A stretch of DNA of 64,000 nucleotides from Mycolicibacterium flavescens (GTDB lineage: Bacteria; Actinomycetota; Actinomycetes; Mycobacteriales; Mycobacteriaceae). Positions 9,249-19,167 of the stretch are shown piece by piece. Position numbers and translations under genes: made by a program. The stretch is taken from the NCBI GenBank assembly GCA_900637135.1, contig LR134353.1, positions 3,286,001 through 3,350,000 on the forward strand. The letters run 5' to 3'. The notes under the pieces were generated by a model. That model saw only the letters and a program-made list of their open reading frames with translations, searched no databases and was not told the origin of the DNA. Numbering within the stretch: the first letter of the stretch is position 1; every line of letters starts with the position of its first letter.

Positions 9249-10589
9249 TCAGCCGGCGATGGCCCGAAGCGGCTGAGGCAGTGACCGTTTCGATTGAAGC
9301 GGACCCAACACAGCGCCGCCGTAGGGACGCCGCAGAAGCCGGCGCGCGACGGCGTTGACCTCGTCGAGCGTGACCGCGTCGATCTTCGCCAACGTCTCGT
9401 CGATGGTGCGGTGCTCACCGAAATGCAGTTCGCTGCGGCCGATGCGGTTCATTCGCGATCCCGAATCCTCCAGGCCGAGCACCAGTCCGCCGCGCAGGGA
9501 ACCCTTCGCGATCCGGCACTCGTCTTCGGTGATCCCGTCGCTTGCGACGGCCTCGAGCACATCGGTGGTCACGCGGGCAACCTCGTCGAAGCGGTCCGGC
9601 AGGCAACCCGCGTACACCGACAGCGCGCCGCTGTCGGAAAAGGTGTCGATCGTCGAGTACACCGAGTACGCCAACCCACGAGCCTCCCGAATCTCCTGGA
9701 ACAGCCGCGAACTCAGGCCCCCGCCGAGCGCGGTGTTCAGCACCGACAGCGCCCAGCGGTGCTCCCAGTGCCGTCCCGGTGTGCGCACACCCAGCGAAAG
9801 GTGCGTCTGTTCGGAGTCCCGGTTGACCAGTTCCAGGCTCGGGCGTCCACCCACCCGGCCGGCACCTTTGCGGGGCGGCACCGGTGTGCGGCCACGCATC
9901 AGACGCGCGCCGAAGTACTCGCGCGCCAGCGACACCACGTCGTCGTGATCGACGTTGCCCGCCACCGCGAGCACCATCCGCTCGGGGGTGTAGCGGCGGA
10001 CGTGGAAGGAGTGCAGTTGGGCGCGGGTCATCGAGGAGATCGAGTCCACGCTGCCGATCACCGGGCGTCCAACCGGATGCGAGCCGAACATCGCGGCGAG
10101 GAACTCGTCGCCGAGGGTGTCCTCGGGATCGTCGTCGCGCATCGCGATCTCCTCGAGCACCACGTCGCGTTCGACCTCGACGTCCTCGGCCGCGCACTGT
10201 CCGCGCAAGACGACGTCGGCGACGAGGTCGACGGCCAACTCCAGATCGGAGTCGAGCACGTGCGCGTAGTAGCAGGTGTGCTCGCGGGCGGTGAAGGCGT
10301 TGAGCTCGCCGCCGACCGCGTCGACGGCCTGCGCGATGCTCACCGCCGACCGGGTCGGCGTCGACTTGAACAGCAAGTGCTCGAGGAAGTGCGCCGCACC
10401 CGCGACACTCGGGCCCTCGTCGCGCGAACCGACGTTGACCCATAGCCCGACCGACGCCGAATGCACCGACGGGAGGTACTCGGTGACCACACGCAGGCCA
10501 CCGGGTAACACCGTGCGACGCACTGCCTCCGCTGATCTGTCGCCACGTTCGGTGTGGCGCAACGCCCTAACTGCTGGCCGCTGCGGCAT
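9249..10589 (-). CDS. pepR: M16 family zinc processing protease
   Basis: 446 residues. The inverted zinc motif is HFLEHLLF (HxxEH), and a second Glu lies in the conserved [20 protein letters not shown] segment. Further family motifs are [22 protein letters not shown] in the C-terminal half (around residue 300). Homologue of M. tuberculosis Rv2782c (438 aa). Start taken as ATG 10589 ([10 protein letters not shown]); a start at 10625 would add 12 poorly conserved residues. Either way the first codons overlap the end of gpsI, indicating coupling. Substrate unknown. Confidence 0.92.
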   Translation of the reverse strand: MPQRPAVRALRHTERGDRSAEAVRRTVLPGGLRVVTEYLPSVHSASVGLWVNVGSRDEGPSVAGAAHFLEHLLFKSTPTRSAVSIAQAVDAVGGELNAFTAREHTCYYAHVLDSDLELAVDLVADVVLRGQCAAEDVEVERDVVLEEIAMRDDDPEDTLGDEFLAAMFGSHPVGRPVIGSVDSISSMTRAQLHSFHVRRYTPERMVLAVAGNVDHDDVVSLAREYFGARLMRGRTPVPPRKGAGRVGGRPSLELVNRDSEQTHLSLGVRTPGRHWEHRWALSVLNTALGGGLSSRLFQEIREARGLAYSVYSTIDTFSDSGALSVYAGCLPDRFDEVARVTTDVLEAVASDGITEDECRIAKGSLRGGLVLGLEDSGSRMNRIGRSELHFGEHRTIDETLAKIDAVTLDEVNAVARRLLRRPYGGAVLGPLQSKRSLPQPLRAIAG

Positions 10590-12825
10590 CTGCCGGCGCG
10601 GCGTCGGAATTGGACGCGGCTCCATCTTCCTGTTCGTCGACGAGGATCAGCGAGATCTTCCCGCGGTTGTCGATGTCGGCGATCTCCACACGCAGCTTGT
10701 CGCCGACCTTGACGACGTCCTCGACCTTGGCGATGCGTTTGCCACGTCCCAGCTTCGAGATGTGGACAAGCCCGTCGCGACCCGGAAGCAGCGACACGAA
10801 GGCGCCGAAATCCGTTGTCTTGACGACGGTTCCGAGGAACCGCTCGCCGACCTTGGGCAGCTGCGGATTGGCGATCGCGTTGATCTTGTCGATCGCCGCC
10901 TGCGCCGACGGTCCGTCGGTCGCGCCGACGAACACCGTGCCGTCGTCCTCGATGGAGATCGACGCGCCGGTCTCCTCGGTGATCTGGTTGATGATCTTGC
11001 CTTTGGGCCCGATCACCTCGCCGATCTTGTCGACGGGCACCTTGATGGTGGTGATCCGCGGGGCGTACGGGCTCATCTCGTCGGGCCCGTCGATGGCCTC
11101 GGCCATCACCTCGAGGATCGTCAGCCGGGCGTCCTTGGCCTGCGACAGCGCGCCGGCGAGCACCTGCGACGGAATGCCGTCGAGCTTGGTGTCCAACTGC
11201 AGCGCGGTGACGAACTCCTTGGTGCCCGCGACCTTGAAGTCCATGTCGCCGAACGCATCCTCGGCACCGAGGATGTCGGTGAGCGCGACGAACCGGCGCT
11301 CAGTCTTGCCATCAACCTCGATGTCGTCGGACACCAGGCCCATCGCGATGCCCGCGACCGGAGCCTTGAGCGGCACACCGGCGTTGAGCAGCGCGAGCGT
11401 CGATGCGCACACCGAGCCCATCGACGTCGAACCGTTGGAGCTCAACGCCTCCGACACCTGGCGGATCGCGTACGGGAACTCCTCGACGCTGGGCAGCACC
11501 GGCATCAGCGCCCGCTCCGCCAGCGCACCGTGGCCGATCTCGCGGCGCTTCGGCGAACCGACACGGCCGGTCTCACCGGTCGAGTAGGGCGGGAAGTTGT
11601 AGTGATGCATGTAGCGCTTGGAGGTTTCGGGCCCCAGCGAGTCGATCTGCTGGGCCAGCTTCATCATGTCGAGTGTGGTGACGCCCAGAATCTGGGTCTC
11701 GCCACGCTCGAACAGCGCGCTGCCGTGCGCCCGCGGGACGACGGCGACCTCGGCACTCAGCGCGCGAATGTCGGTGATACCGCGGCCGTCGATGCGGAAG
11801 TGATCGGTCAGGATGCGTTGGCGCACAAGCTTTTTAGTCAGCGAGCGGAACGCGGCGCCGACCTCCTTCTCGCGGCCCGCGTACTGCTCGGCCAGCCGCT
11901 CGAGCACCTCGGCCTTGATCTCGTCGGTGCGGTCGTTGCGCTCGGCCTTACCGGCGATGGTCAGCGCCTCCGACAATGCGTCGGTGGCCACCGAGGCGAC
12001 GGCGTAGTAGACGTCTTCGCCGTACTCCGGGAACACCGGGTAGTCGGCGGTCGGCTTGGCGGCGCGCTCGGCCAACTCCTGCTGCGCTGCGCACAGGCTC
12101 GCGATGAACGGTTTGGCGGCCTCCAGGCCCTCGGCTACGACGCTCTCGGTGGGCGCCTGCGCACCGCCGGCGATCAACTCGACGACGTTGTCGGTGGCCT
12201 CGGCCTCGACCATCATGATCGCCACGTCGCCGCCCTCGATGGCACGACCGGCGACGACCATGTCGAACACCGCCCGCTCGAGCTGCTCGACGGTCGGGAA
12301 GGCGACCCAGGTCCCGTCGATCAGCGCGACACGCACGCCGCCGACCGGCCCGGAGAACGGCAGGCCCGCGATCTGCGTGGACGCCGACGCGGCGTTGATC
12401 GCGACCACGTCGTACAGATCCTTGGGATCCAGGCTCATGACGGTGACCACGACCTGGATCTCGTTGCGCAGGCCGGCCACGAACGTCGGCCGCAGCGGGC
12501 GGTCGATCAGCCGGCAGGTCAGGATCGCGTCGGTCGACGGGCGGCCCTCGCGGCGGAAGAACGAACCGGGGATGCGACCCGCGGCATACATGCGCTCTTC
12601 GACGTCGATGGTCAACGGGAAGAAGTCGAAATGGTCTTTAGGGGTCTTGCTGGCCGATGTCGCCGAGAGCAACATCGTCTCGTCGTCGAGGTAGGCGACG
12701 ACGGCGCCGGCGGCCTGCTGGGCCAGCCGGCCGGTCTCGAAACGGATGGTGCGGGTGCCGAAGCTCCCGTTGTCGATCACGGCGGTCGCTTCGTACACGC
12801 CGTCTTCAATTTCAACTACAGACAT
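10567..12825 (-). CDS. gpsI: Polynucleotide phosphorylase
   Basis: 3'-5' phosphorolytic exoribonuclease and part of the RNA degradosome. 752 residues. Two RNase PH domains (about 1-240 and 340-560) are joined by a helical linker, followed by a KH domain ([20 protein letters not shown]) and an S1 domain ([30 protein letters not shown]). The N-terminal [31 protein letters not shown] is typical. Downstream of rpsO as in most bacteria, with a hairpin between them, and followed directly by pepR. Confidence 0.97.
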   Translation of the reverse strand: MSVVEIEDGVYEATAVIDNGSFGTRTIRFETGRLAQQAAGAVVAYLDDETMLLSATSASKTPKDHFDFFPLTIDVEERMYAAGRIPGSFFRREGRPSTDAILTCRLIDRPLRPTFVAGLRNEIQVVVTVMSLDPKDLYDVVAINAASASTQIAGLPFSGPVGGVRVALIDGTWVAFPTVEQLERAVFDMVVAGRAIEGGDVAIMMVEAEATDNVVELIAGGAQAPTESVVAEGLEAAKPFIASLCAAQQELAERAAKPTADYPVFPEYGEDVYYAVASVATDALSEALTIAGKAERNDRTDEIKAEVLERLAEQYAGREKEVGAAFRSLTKKLVRQRILTDHFRIDGRGITDIRALSAEVAVVPRAHGSALFERGETQILGVTTLDMMKLAQQIDSLGPETSKRYMHHYNFPPYSTGETGRVGSPKRREIGHGALAERALMPVLPSVEEFPYAIRQVSEALSSNGSTSMGSVCASTLALLNAGVPLKAPVAGIAMGLVSDDIEVDGKTERRFVALTDILGAEDAFGDMDFKVAGTKEFVTALQLDTKLDGIPSQVLAGALSQAKDARLTILEVMAEAIDGPDEMSPYAPRITTIKVPVDKIGEVIGPKGKIINQITEETGASISIEDDGTVFVGATDGPSAQAAIDKINAIANPQLPKVGERFLGTVVKTTDFGAFVSLLPGRDGLVHISKLGRGKRIAKVEDVVKVGDKLRVEIADIDNRGKISLILVDEQEDGAASNSDAAPADAAAASS

Positions 12826-13136
12826 AGGTGTCCGTATGGCCTCTCTGGTTCAGTGTCTCCACTGTTTAGCTGTTTTCGCGTCGTCACAGCGCTTGAACCA
12901 CCGGCCTCGATGCGGCTACGGCCATCGATCGAAGCTGCCGGCAGTTCTTCCGGCAGCCACTACCGAAGACCGCGCGATCGAGCAGGTCCTGGTTATGACA
13001 CGCGGGAACGGTGCTCGCGGAGCTGCGAAAACCGCACCCAGGTCGTTCGCGCCTCAATGGCAGTCGAACGAGGCCATCGTACTCTGCGAGGAGTACCCGG
13101 CCGAATCCCGTCGCGCGTTCGCGCGCCGGTACGAGG
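12826..13136 (-). other. rpsO-gpsI intergenic region (311 bases)
   Basis: No convincing gene: short open frames on both strands lack ribosome sites and recognisable products. It is the leader of gpsI when read on the minus strand. M. tuberculosis has lppU in this interval; here I find no lipoprotein frame, so it seems absent. One clear hairpin (12934-12957) is listed separately. Confidence 0.6.
12934..12957 (-). promoter_or_regulatory. Hairpin in the rpsO-gpsI spacer
   Basis: Perfect 8-bp inverted repeat GCTGCCGG / CCGGCAGC with an 8-base loop, roughly 110 bases upstream of the gpsI start on the minus strand and 180 bases after rpsO. In E. coli, the rpsO-pnp spacer holds hairpins cut by RNase III that let PNPase control its own mRNA; a similar role here is inference. 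Without a U-tract it could also be a terminator of the mycobacterial kind. Confidence 0.45.
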
Positions 13137-13406
13137 TCAGCGACGCAGGCCGAGTCGTTCGATCAGCGTGCGGTACCGCTGGACGTCGACCTGGGCCACG
13201 TACTTGAGCAGCCGGCGCCTGCGGCCGACGAGCAGCAGCAGACCACGCCGAGAGTGGTGATCGTGCTTGTGCACCTTCAGGTGCTCGGTGAGGTCGATGA
13301 TCCGCTTGGTCAGCAGGGCGACCTGCGCCTCCGGCGAGCCGGTATCGGTGTCATGCAGGCCGTAGTCGCTCAGGATCGACTTTTTCTCTTCGGCGGTAAG
13401 CGCCAC
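13137..13406 (-). CDS. rpsO: 30S ribosomal protein S15
   Basis: 89 residues, the standard length. Recognisable motifs: [56 protein letters not shown]. Primary binder of 16S rRNA in the central domain. GTG start with a GATGGAG ribosome site 7 bases upstream. Transcribed toward gpsI. Confidence 0.97.
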   Translation of the reverse strand: MALTAEEKKSILSDYGLHDTDTGSPEAQVALLTKRIIDLTEHLKVHKHDHHSRRGLLLLVGRRRRLLKYVAQVDVQRYRTLIERLGLRR

Positions 13407-13556
13407 GAAACAACTCCATCTTTTTCAGTCCGCGGGAAGGGGAGGGGTGGGCCCCGGGAAGGCGCGGCCGCCGCGAACTGCAGCGCACGCCCGGTCGGCA
13501 GGCAGTCTAGCAGCGGCCGAGGTGAGCGGCGAAATCGCAGCTCAACGGTGCCGGTG

Positions 13557-14531
13557 TCACCGAGCCAGGACTGTGCGGGCGTGTTCGGTGTCGCGGCCCA
13601 TCTGCTCCACCAGGTCGTCGACGTTGACGAACTTCTCCTGGCCGCGCAACCGGGCCACGAAATCGACGGCGACGTGCTGACCGTACAGGTCGGCGGTGGT
13701 GTCGAGCACGAATGCCTCGACGGTGCGGGTGCGTCCGGAGAACGTCGGATTGGTCCCCACCGAGACCGCGGCCTGGTACCGCTCGCCGGGGATGACGCTG
13801 CCCGCGACCGGACCGTGGCCCAGCACGGTGAACCACGCCGCGTAGACGCCGTCGGCGGGAATCGCCGAGTACATGGGCGGCGCCACGTTGGCGGTCGGAA
13901 AGCCCAGCACCTTGCCCCGTCCGTCGCCGCGCACCACGACCCCCTCGACGCGGTGCGGGCGCCCCAACGCCTCGGCCGCGGCGACGACGTCGCCCGCGTC
14001 GACGCAGGACCGGATGTAAGTCGAGGAGAACGTGACGGCCCGGTCGGTGTCGGCCACTTCGGAGACCAGGGTCATGCTCTCCACGGCGAAGCCGAACCGC
14101 TCGCCGGCCTGGCGCAGCAACTCGACGTTGCCCGCCGCCTTCTTGCCGAACGTGAAGTTCTCCCCCACAACGACCTCGACCACGTGCAGGTGTTCGACCA
14201 GGAGTTCGTGGATGTAGCGCTCCGGGGTCAGCTTCATGAAGTCGGCGGTGAACGGCATTACCAGGAAGACGTCGACGCCGAGTTCCTCGACCAGTTCGGC
14301 GCGCCGGGTCAGCGTGGTCAGCTGGGCGGGATGGCTGCCCGGGAAGACAACCTCCATCGGGTGCGGGTCGAAGGTCATCAGCACCGTGGGCACGCCGCGG
14401 GACCGGCCGGCCTTGACCGCGTGGTTGATCAGCTCCTGGTGTCCGCGATGCACACCGTCGAAAACCCCGATGGTGACCACGCATCGGCCCCAGTCCGTCG
14501 GGATCTCGTCTTGTCCCCGCCAGCGCTGCAC
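13557..14531 (-). CDS. ribF: Bifunctional riboflavin kinase / FAD synthetase
   Basis: Makes FMN then FAD from riboflavin. 324 residues. The N-terminal nucleotidyltransferase domain has VVTIGVFDGVHRGHQELI (HxGH-like) and VSTSYIRS-type YIRSCVDAGDVVAAAEALG. The C-terminal kinase domain has VVRGDGRGKVLGFPTANV (binding loop) and SVGTNPTFSGRTRTVEAFVLD. Length and position downstream of truB-like genes and upstream of rpsO match M. tuberculosis Rv2786c. 150 bases separate it from rpsO, so rpsO probably has its own promoter. Confidence 0.96.
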   Translation of the reverse strand: MQRWRGQDEIPTDWGRCVVTIGVFDGVHRGHQELINHAVKAGRSRGVPTVLMTFDPHPMEVVFPGSHPAQLTTLTRRAELVEELGVDVFLVMPFTADFMKLTPERYIHELLVEHLHVVEVVVGENFTFGKKAAGNVELLRQAGERFGFAVESMTLVSEVADTDRAVTFSSTYIRSCVDAGDVVAAAEALGRPHRVEGVVVRGDGRGKVLGFPTANVAPPMYSAIPADGVYAAWFTVLGHGPVAGSVIPGERYQAAVSVGTNPTFSGRTRTVEAFVLDTTADLYGQHVAVDFVARLRGQEKFVNVDDLVEQMGRDTEHARTVLAR

Positions 14532-14600
14532 GAGGGCAAGCCTACGGCGCGACAGGGGTCCTCCGCGTCGCCGGATCCCCCAGATGAGGTGAGTATTGCC

Positions 14601-14606
14601 TAAACT
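14601..14606 (+). promoter_or_regulatory. -10 element placing sirR/mntR on a leaderless transcript
   Basis: TAAACT fits the mycobacterial TAnnnT -10 consensus. Eight bases separate it from the GTG start at 14615, so transcription should begin at or next to the first base of the start codon. No Shine-Dalgarno is visible, consistent with leaderless translation. Confidence 0.5.
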
Positions 14607-14614
14607 TTGTCATT

Positions 14615-15310
14615 GTGAATCCTGCCGGCGATGCGCGTGACCTGACGACGGTTGCCCAGGACTACCTGAAAGTCATCTGGACCGTTCAGGAGTGGTCGCA
14701 GGAGAAGGTGAGCACCAAGTTGCTGGCCGAGCGTCTCGGCGTGTCGGCCAGCACCGCCTCGGAGTCGATCCGCAAGCTCGCCGACCAGGGCCTGGTCGAC
14801 CACGAGAAGTACGGCGCGGTGACGCTGACCGAGGCCGGCCGGGCCGCCGCCCTGGCGATGGTGCGCAGGCACCGGCTGATGGAGACGTTCCTCGTGCGCG
14901 AGCTGGGCTACAGCTGGGACGAGGTGCACGACGAAGCCGAGGTCCTCGAGCACGCGGTGTCGGACCGGATGCTCGACCGGATCGACGCCAAGCTCGGGCA
15001 TCCGACGCGCGATCCACACGGCGATCCGATTCCGGCCGCCGACGGACGCGTGCCCGCCCCGGACGCGCGCCAGTTGTCGGCCTGCAACGACGGCGACCGC
15101 GGCACGATAGCGCGCATCTCGGACGCCGATCCTGAGATGCTGCGGTACTTCGACAGTGTCGGCATCAGCCTGGACTCGCGCCTTCGTGTGGTGGCCCGGC
15201 GCGACTTCGCCGGCATGATCTCGGTGGCCATCGAGTCGACAGACGGCGACGACACCACCGTCGAGCTGGGAAGCCCTGCCGCAGAAGCGATCTGGGTGGT
15301 CGCGAGCTAG
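14615..15310 (+). CDS. sirR: DtxR/MntR-family metal-dependent repressor (SirR)
   Basis: 231 residues, like M. tuberculosis Rv2788 (228 aa). An N-terminal winged helix (AQDYLKVIWTVQEWSQEKVSTKLLAERLGVSASTASESIRKL, at residues 13-54) is followed by a metal-binding and dimerisation domain (DHEKYGAVTLTEAG, RRHRLMETFLVRELGYSW, EAEVLEHAVSDRMLDRID, where Met, Glu and His residues form the metal sites) and a C-terminal SH3-like/FeoA domain. Probably senses Mn2+ or Fe2+. No metal transporter gene adjoins it, so its targets lie elsewhere. GTG start, likely leaderless. Confidence 0.92.
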   Translation: MNPAGDARDLTTVAQDYLKVIWTVQEWSQEKVSTKLLAERLGVSASTASESIRKLADQGLVDHEKYGAVTLTEAGRAAALAMVRRHRLMETFLVRELGYSWDEVHDEAEVLEHAVSDRMLDRIDAKLGHPTRDPHGDPIPAADGRVPAPDARQLSACNDGDRGTIARISDADPEMLRYFDSVGISLDSRLRVVARRDFAGMISVAIESTDGDDTTVELGSPAAEAIWVVAS

Positions 15311-15333
15311 CGCGATGGTGGCTGTGGCGGGCT

Positions 15334-15408
15334 GCCGACCACTGCGACGAGTGCCCGCCTATCAGCGAATTTTTCGCTGCAAGGCGGGCGCCTTCCCGAA
15401 TGGTCGGC
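15334..15408 (+). terminator. Three-level nested hairpin after sirR
   Basis: A long imperfect cruciform of 75 bases. Outer arms GCCGACCA (15334-15341)/TGGTCGGC (15401-15408), middle arms GCCCGCCT (15353-15360)/AGGCGGGC (15382-15389), inner arms CAGCGAA (15363-15369)/TTCGCTG (15373-15379) around a T-rich loop. It starts 24 bases after the sirR stop and lies before the end of a convergent gene, so the simplest role is a bidirectional terminator. It is far larger than a usual terminator. Confidence 0.55.
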
Positions 15409-15463
15409 GGCGATAACCGGCCGCCGGATTTTCGCCATGGCTCCACATCCGCGGGGTGTCCCC

Positions 15464-15880
15464 TCAGCTTCGTTCGACGGCGGCCGGTTGTTCCTCGGAC
15501 ATCGTGAGGCCGGAAGCCCGCACGAGCACCGCCAACACGATCGCGACCAACAGCAGTGCGGGCACATCGCCCACCAGATGCCCGGTCTGGTGCTCACCGC
15601 GCACCGACTGCACCGCCATGATGACGGCGTGCACGACGCTGGACCACACCGTGAACCAGATCAGGCTCAGATGAGCGCGCGGATTACGCGCCGCCCACAC
15701 CAGAAAGACCCCGAGGGTCGCATACAGCCCGACGATCATCATGAAGTAGTCGGAGTGATGCGGCGGTCCCGGATGCCACGCCCAACCTGACGGCCACACC
15801 GCGGCAAGCGGATACAGGCAGAGGGAAACCACGCCGAACACGCCCAATGCGACCTGAAGAGCTTTGTACGGAGACGCCAT
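15464..15880 (-). CDS. Four-span membrane protein (DUF6632-like)
   Basis: 138 residues with four predicted membrane spans, including ALGVFGVVSLCLYPLAAV, FMMIVGLYATLGVFLVW, LIWFTVWSSVVHAVIMAV and LLLVAIVLAVLVRASGL. The pattern PHHSDYFMMIVGLYATLGVFL and SLIWFTVWSSVVHA resembles the DUF6632 family as I remember it. Function unknown. Single gene, convergent with sirR, with its own ATG start. Confidence 0.65.
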   Translation of the reverse strand: MASPYKALQVALGVFGVVSLCLYPLAAVWPSGWAWHPGPPHHSDYFMMIVGLYATLGVFLVWAARNPRAHLSLIWFTVWSSVVHAVIMAVQSVRGEHQTGHLVGDVPALLLVAIVLAVLVRASGLTMSEEQPAAVERS

Positions 15881-15931
15881 TTTCGGCTCCCATCTCTAGG
15901 ACGGCGTCAGTATGCGCCCGGATGCGCCGGC

Positions 15932-16813
15932 CTACAAGGTCGCCGGACGCAGCACGACGACCGACTTCGTGCGTTCCGACCGGTCTTCCAGCAGCGCGAT
16001 GACCTGACCGTCCTGAGCCGTCGCGGCGTAAATCCCGTCGATGCCCGCCGGTTCGAGCGGTCGGCCGTGCCGCACGTCCTCGGCCTCGTCTGAGGTCAGT
16101 TCCCGCCGCGGGAAGGCCAAAAGACATGCGGTGTCGAGGCTGTACGACAGTCGTGGGGTTTCGGCGAGCTCGTCGAGCGCGCGCGCCTCACTCAACCCGA
16201 AACCGCCGACTCTGGTGCGACGCAACGCGGTGAGATGCCCACCGACTCCCAGCGCGGCGCCGACGTCGCGGGCCAGTGCACGAATGTAGGTGCCGCTGGA
16301 GCACTCCACCTCGACGTCGACGTCGACGACGCCGGGTTCGCGGCGGACGTCTAGCACCGTGAACCGCTCGATACACACCCGGCGGGGTGCCAACTCGACG
16401 GCCTGCCCTTCGCGCGCGAGTTTGTAGGCGCGCTGTCCGCCGACTTTGATCGCGCTCACCGCCGACGGGACCTGGTCGATCTCGCCGCGAAGGTCCGCGA
16501 CCGCGCGCTCGATGCACTCGTCGGTAACGACGTCGGCCGAAACCTGCTGCAGCACCTCGCCTTCGGCGTCGTCGGTCGAGGTGGTTTGCCCGAGCCGGAT
16601 GGTCGCGGAGTACGCCTTGTCCGTCGCCGTCAGCAGTCCAAGTATCTTGGTGGCGCGCTCGATCCCGACGACGAGAACGCCGGTGGCCATCGGGTCAAGG
16701 GTCCCGGCGTGGCCGACCTTGCGGGTGCCGAAGAAGCGACGGCAGCGGCCGACGACGTCATGGCTCGTCATGCCCACGGGTTTGTCGACGATGACCAGAC
16801 CCGCCTGTGTCAT
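15932..16813 (-). CDS. truB: tRNA pseudouridine(55) synthase
   Basis: Forms pseudouridine 55 in the T-loop of tRNAs. 293 residues starting [21 protein letters not shown]. Catalytic Asp in [15 protein letters not shown], then [20 protein letters not shown], and the C-terminal segment [24 protein letters not shown] 16813 overlaps the pptT stop by 4 bases, so the two are coupled. An upstream frame would start inside pptT and has no conservation. Confidence 0.96.
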   Translation of the reverse strand: MTQAGLVIVDKPVGMTSHDVVGRCRRFFGTRKVGHAGTLDPMATGVLVVGIERATKILGLLTATDKAYSATIRLGQTTSTDDAEGEVLQQVSADVVTDECIERAVADLRGEIDQVPSAVSAIKVGGQRAYKLAREGQAVELAPRRVCIERFTVLDVRREPGVVDVDVEVECSSGTYIRALARDVGAALGVGGHLTALRRTRVGGFGLSEARALDELAETPRLSYSLDTACLLAFPRRELTSDEAEDVRHGRPLEPAGIDGIYAATAQDGQVIALLEDRSERTKSVVVLRPATL

Positions 16814-17490
16814 AGCACGATCGCGGTCAGCGCCAGACCGTCGCGGACCGACCACCGACCGGCCAGGGATTCCAGCGGGGTTCCGTGCATCGCCGCCGGG
16901 TCGATCAGGATTCGCGAGACGAAACTGCCGGAGGTGCCGCTGTCGTCGACGTCGAAGACAATGTGCGCGTCCTCGAAACCCAGCCACCGGCGGGTCACCG
17001 GGAACCACGCCTTATAGGTCGCCTCTTTGGCGCAGAACAGGATTCGGTCCCAGTGCAGTTCGCCCGGCAGCTGTTTCAGTTCGATTCGCTCGGCGGGCAG
17101 GCTGATCGCGTCGAGCACACCGTCGGGCAGCACACCGTGCGGTTCTGCGTCGATGCCCACCGACCGCACCTCGGCCTGCCGGCCGACCACAGCCCCGCGA
17201 TAGCCCTCACAGTGCGTCAGCGAGCCGACGATGCCGTCGGGCCACCGGGGTTCACCCTTCTCCCCCTTCAGAATCGGCACCGGTCCGACACCGATCTCGG
17301 AGAGTGCCTGTCGCGCGCAGTACCGCACCGTGACGAACTCGTTGCGCCGCTTGGCGACCGACCGCGCGACCAGAGGCTCCTCCTCGGGCAGCGGCGCCAG
17401 GCCCGGCGGGTCGCGGTAGACCTCGGCGGCTGCCAGGCCCGGCGTCGTCGCCGGCAGCACACCGGACAGCAGCGACGCGGCGACCGTCAT
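16810..17490 (-). CDS. pptT: 4'-phosphopantetheinyl transferase
   Basis: Transfers phosphopantetheine from CoA to the carrier domains of fatty-acid, mycolate-related, polyketide and siderophore enzymes; essential in M. tuberculosis. 226 residues, same length as Rv2794c. Sfp-type motifs: VGIDAEPHG (Mg-binding Asp and Glu) and [16 protein letters not shown] (KEA-x-YK). ATG overlaps the pptH stop by 4 bases and its stop overlaps truB by 4 bases. Confidence 0.96.
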   Translation of the reverse strand: MTVAASLLSGVLPATTPGLAAAEVYRDPPGLAPLPEEEPLVARSVAKRRNEFVTVRYCARQALSEIGVGPVPILKGEKGEPRWPDGIVGSLTHCEGYRGAVVGRQAEVRSVGIDAEPHGVLPDGVLDAISLPAERIELKQLPGELHWDRILFCAKEATYKAWFPVTRRWLGFEDAHIVFDVDDSGTSGSFVSRILIDPAAMHGTPLESLAGRWSVRDGLALTAIVL

Positions 17491-18443
17491 CGCGAAACCT
17501 GCCTGTCGCGGATCCGCTGCTGCACCTTCTGCGCGTTCTCCCGCATCTCCTGGGTGATCTGGAAGTGGCCGCCGAACTCGTTGAGGTACCCGGGCGGATA
17601 CTGCGGGTCGGGCAGGATCTGGCGCATCCAGCGATATGGCTTGCGGCGGCGCCACTCTCGCGGATATCCGACAGACACCTCCTCGAACCGCACACCGTCG
17701 TACCACGTCGTGCGCGGAATGTGCAGGTGTCCGTAGACGGAGCACACCGCGTTGTAGCGGGTGTGCCAGTCGGCGGTGGCGGTGGTGCCGCACCACAGCG
17801 AGAACTCGGGGTAGAACATCGCGTCGCAGGGTTCGCGAACCATTGGGAAGTGGTTGACGAGCACCGTCGGCGTCATCCAGTCGAGGTCCTCGAGTCGCTT
17901 GCGGGTGTAGGACACCCGGTCGCGGCACCACGCGTCGCGGGTGGCGTAGGGCTCGGCGGACAGCAGGAACTCGTCGGTGCCGACGACGTTGCGCTCGCGC
18001 GCAATGGCCAGTCCCTCGGCCTTGGTAGCGGCGCCTTCGGGCAGGAAGGTGTAGTCGTACAGCAGGAACATCGGCACGATCGTGGCCGGACCGCCCTCCT
18101 CGGTCCACACCGGGAACGGGTGCTCGGGGGTGATGATGCCCATCTCGTCGCACATGTTGACCAGGTAGTCGTAGCGGGCCTTGCCGAAGATCTGCATCGG
18201 GTCGCGGTTGGTAGTCCACAGCTCGTGGTTGCCCGGTATCCAGATCACCTTGGCGAACCGTTTGCGCAACAGGTCCAGGGCCCAGCGGATCTCGTCGGTG
18301 CGTTCGGCGACGTCGCCGGCGACGATGAGCCAGTCGTCGGGCGAGGCCGGATGCAGCGACTCGGTCACGGGTTTGTTGCCTGTGTGACCCGTGTGGAGGT
18401 CGCTGATCGCCCAGAGCGTGGGTCGTCGGCCGTCGCGTGTCAC
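17487..18443 (-). CDS. pptH: Phosphopantetheinyl hydrolase, metallophosphoesterase family
   Basis: 318 residues of the calcineurin-like metallophosphoesterase fold. Metal ligands in ISDLHTGHTGN, VAGDVAERTDE, IPGNHELWTT, VLVNHFPMV and VYGHLHIPRT. It is the syntenic homologue of M. tuberculosis Rv2795c (PptH), shown to remove the phosphopantetheine arm that PptT adds. The ATGA overlap with pptT means the opposing enzymes are made from one mRNA. GTG or ATG choices upstream are not needed; ATG 18443 fits. Confidence 0.93.
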   Translation of the reverse strand: MTRDGRRPTLWAISDLHTGHTGNKPVTESLHPASPDDWLIVAGDVAERTDEIRWALDLLRKRFAKVIWIPGNHELWTTNRDPMQIFGKARYDYLVNMCDEMGIITPEHPFPVWTEEGGPATIVPMFLLYDYTFLPEGAATKAEGLAIARERNVVGTDEFLLSAEPYATRDAWCRDRVSYTRKRLEDLDWMTPTVLVNHFPMVREPCDAMFYPEFSLWCGTTATADWHTRYNAVCSVYGHLHIPRTTWYDGVRFEEVSVGYPREWRRRKPYRWMRQILPDPQYPPGYLNEFGGHFQITQEMRENAQKVQQRIRDRQVSR

Positions 18444-18534
18444 AACTGACCAGGGTACTTAACCGGATGCGCGCGGCTCGTCCGGCAACTAGAACAGGTT
18501 CTTGTTTCCTCTTCGGGTGCTGGCAGCGGCCCGC

Positions 18535-18540
18535 TACACT
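18535..18540 (+). promoter_or_regulatory. Candidate -10 of the DUF3558-like gene
   Basis: TACACT (TAnnnT) 35 bases before the ATG at 18576. An AAAGGGGTGAC ribosome site lies between them. The partial -35 TTCGGG at 18512-18517 has 17-base spacing. Confidence 0.4.
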
Positions 18541-18575
18541 CCCCGCAGGGTCGGACCGACGAACAAAGGGGTGAC

Positions 18576-19145
18576 ATGCTCGCCAAGCTGCGCTTGGTCT
18601 CGGCACTGTGCGCACTGATCGCTGCGGTGATGGTGGTGTGGCAGGCCAACCCGGCCGGCGCCCCGCGGGTGGACGCCGTCGACATTCCGATGACGAATGT
18701 CACGACGTCGATCAAGTGGCCCGTCATCGAGACCACCGACCCGTCGCCGTTCAACCCGTGCAAGCAGATTCCGCTCGAGGCGGTGCAGGCGATCGGTCTG
18801 ACGTTCACCCCGCCGACACCGGAGGATCAGCTGCGGTGCAGGTACGACGCGGGCAACTATCAAATGGCCGTGGAGGCCATCGTCTGGCGCACCTACGAGC
18901 AGACGCTGCCCGCCGATGCAGTCCAACTCGACATCGACGGACACCGCGCGGCGCAGTACTGGGTCATGAAGCCGACGGACTGGAACAACCGCTGGTGGAT
19001 CACCTGCATGATCGCCTTCGACACCAGCTACGGCGTGCTGCAGCAGTCGCTGTTCTACTCGCCGATCTACTCCGAGCCCGACCCCGACTGCATGCAGACC
19101 AACCTGCAGCGCGCGCACGAGCTGATTCCGCACTACGTGTTCTGA
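18576..19145 (+). CDS. Secreted DUF3558-like protein
   Basis: 189 residues. A Sec signal (LRLVSALCALIAAVMVVWQANPAGA, first 30 residues) has no clear lipobox cysteine after the hydrophobic core, so it is probably secreted or membrane-anchored rather than a lipoprotein. The mature part has FNPCKQIPLEAVQAIGL and three further cysteines (LRCRYDAG, WWITCMIA, PDCMQTNL), which could form two disulphides. This cysteine layout is typical of actinobacterial DUF3558 proteins of unknown function. Good ribosome site AAAGGGGTG. Confidence 0.75.
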   Translation: MLAKLRLVSALCALIAAVMVVWQANPAGAPRVDAVDIPMTNVTTSIKWPVIETTDPSPFNPCKQIPLEAVQAIGLTFTPPTPEDQLRCRYDAGNYQMAVEAIVWRTYEQTLPADAVQLDIDGHRAAQYWVMKPTDWNNRWWITCMIAFDTSYGVLQQSLFYSPIYSEPDPDCMQTNLQRAHELIPHYVF

Positions 19146-19167
19146 GTCTTCTGATCGGCCCGCGCGT

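Noticed and set aside
10276..13260. A 994-residue open frame on the plus strand opposite pepR, gpsI and rpsO
   Set aside because: Arg/His/Val/Asp-rich shadow frame typical of high-GC DNA; no ribosome site and no domain. The opposite strand holds three well-conserved genes.
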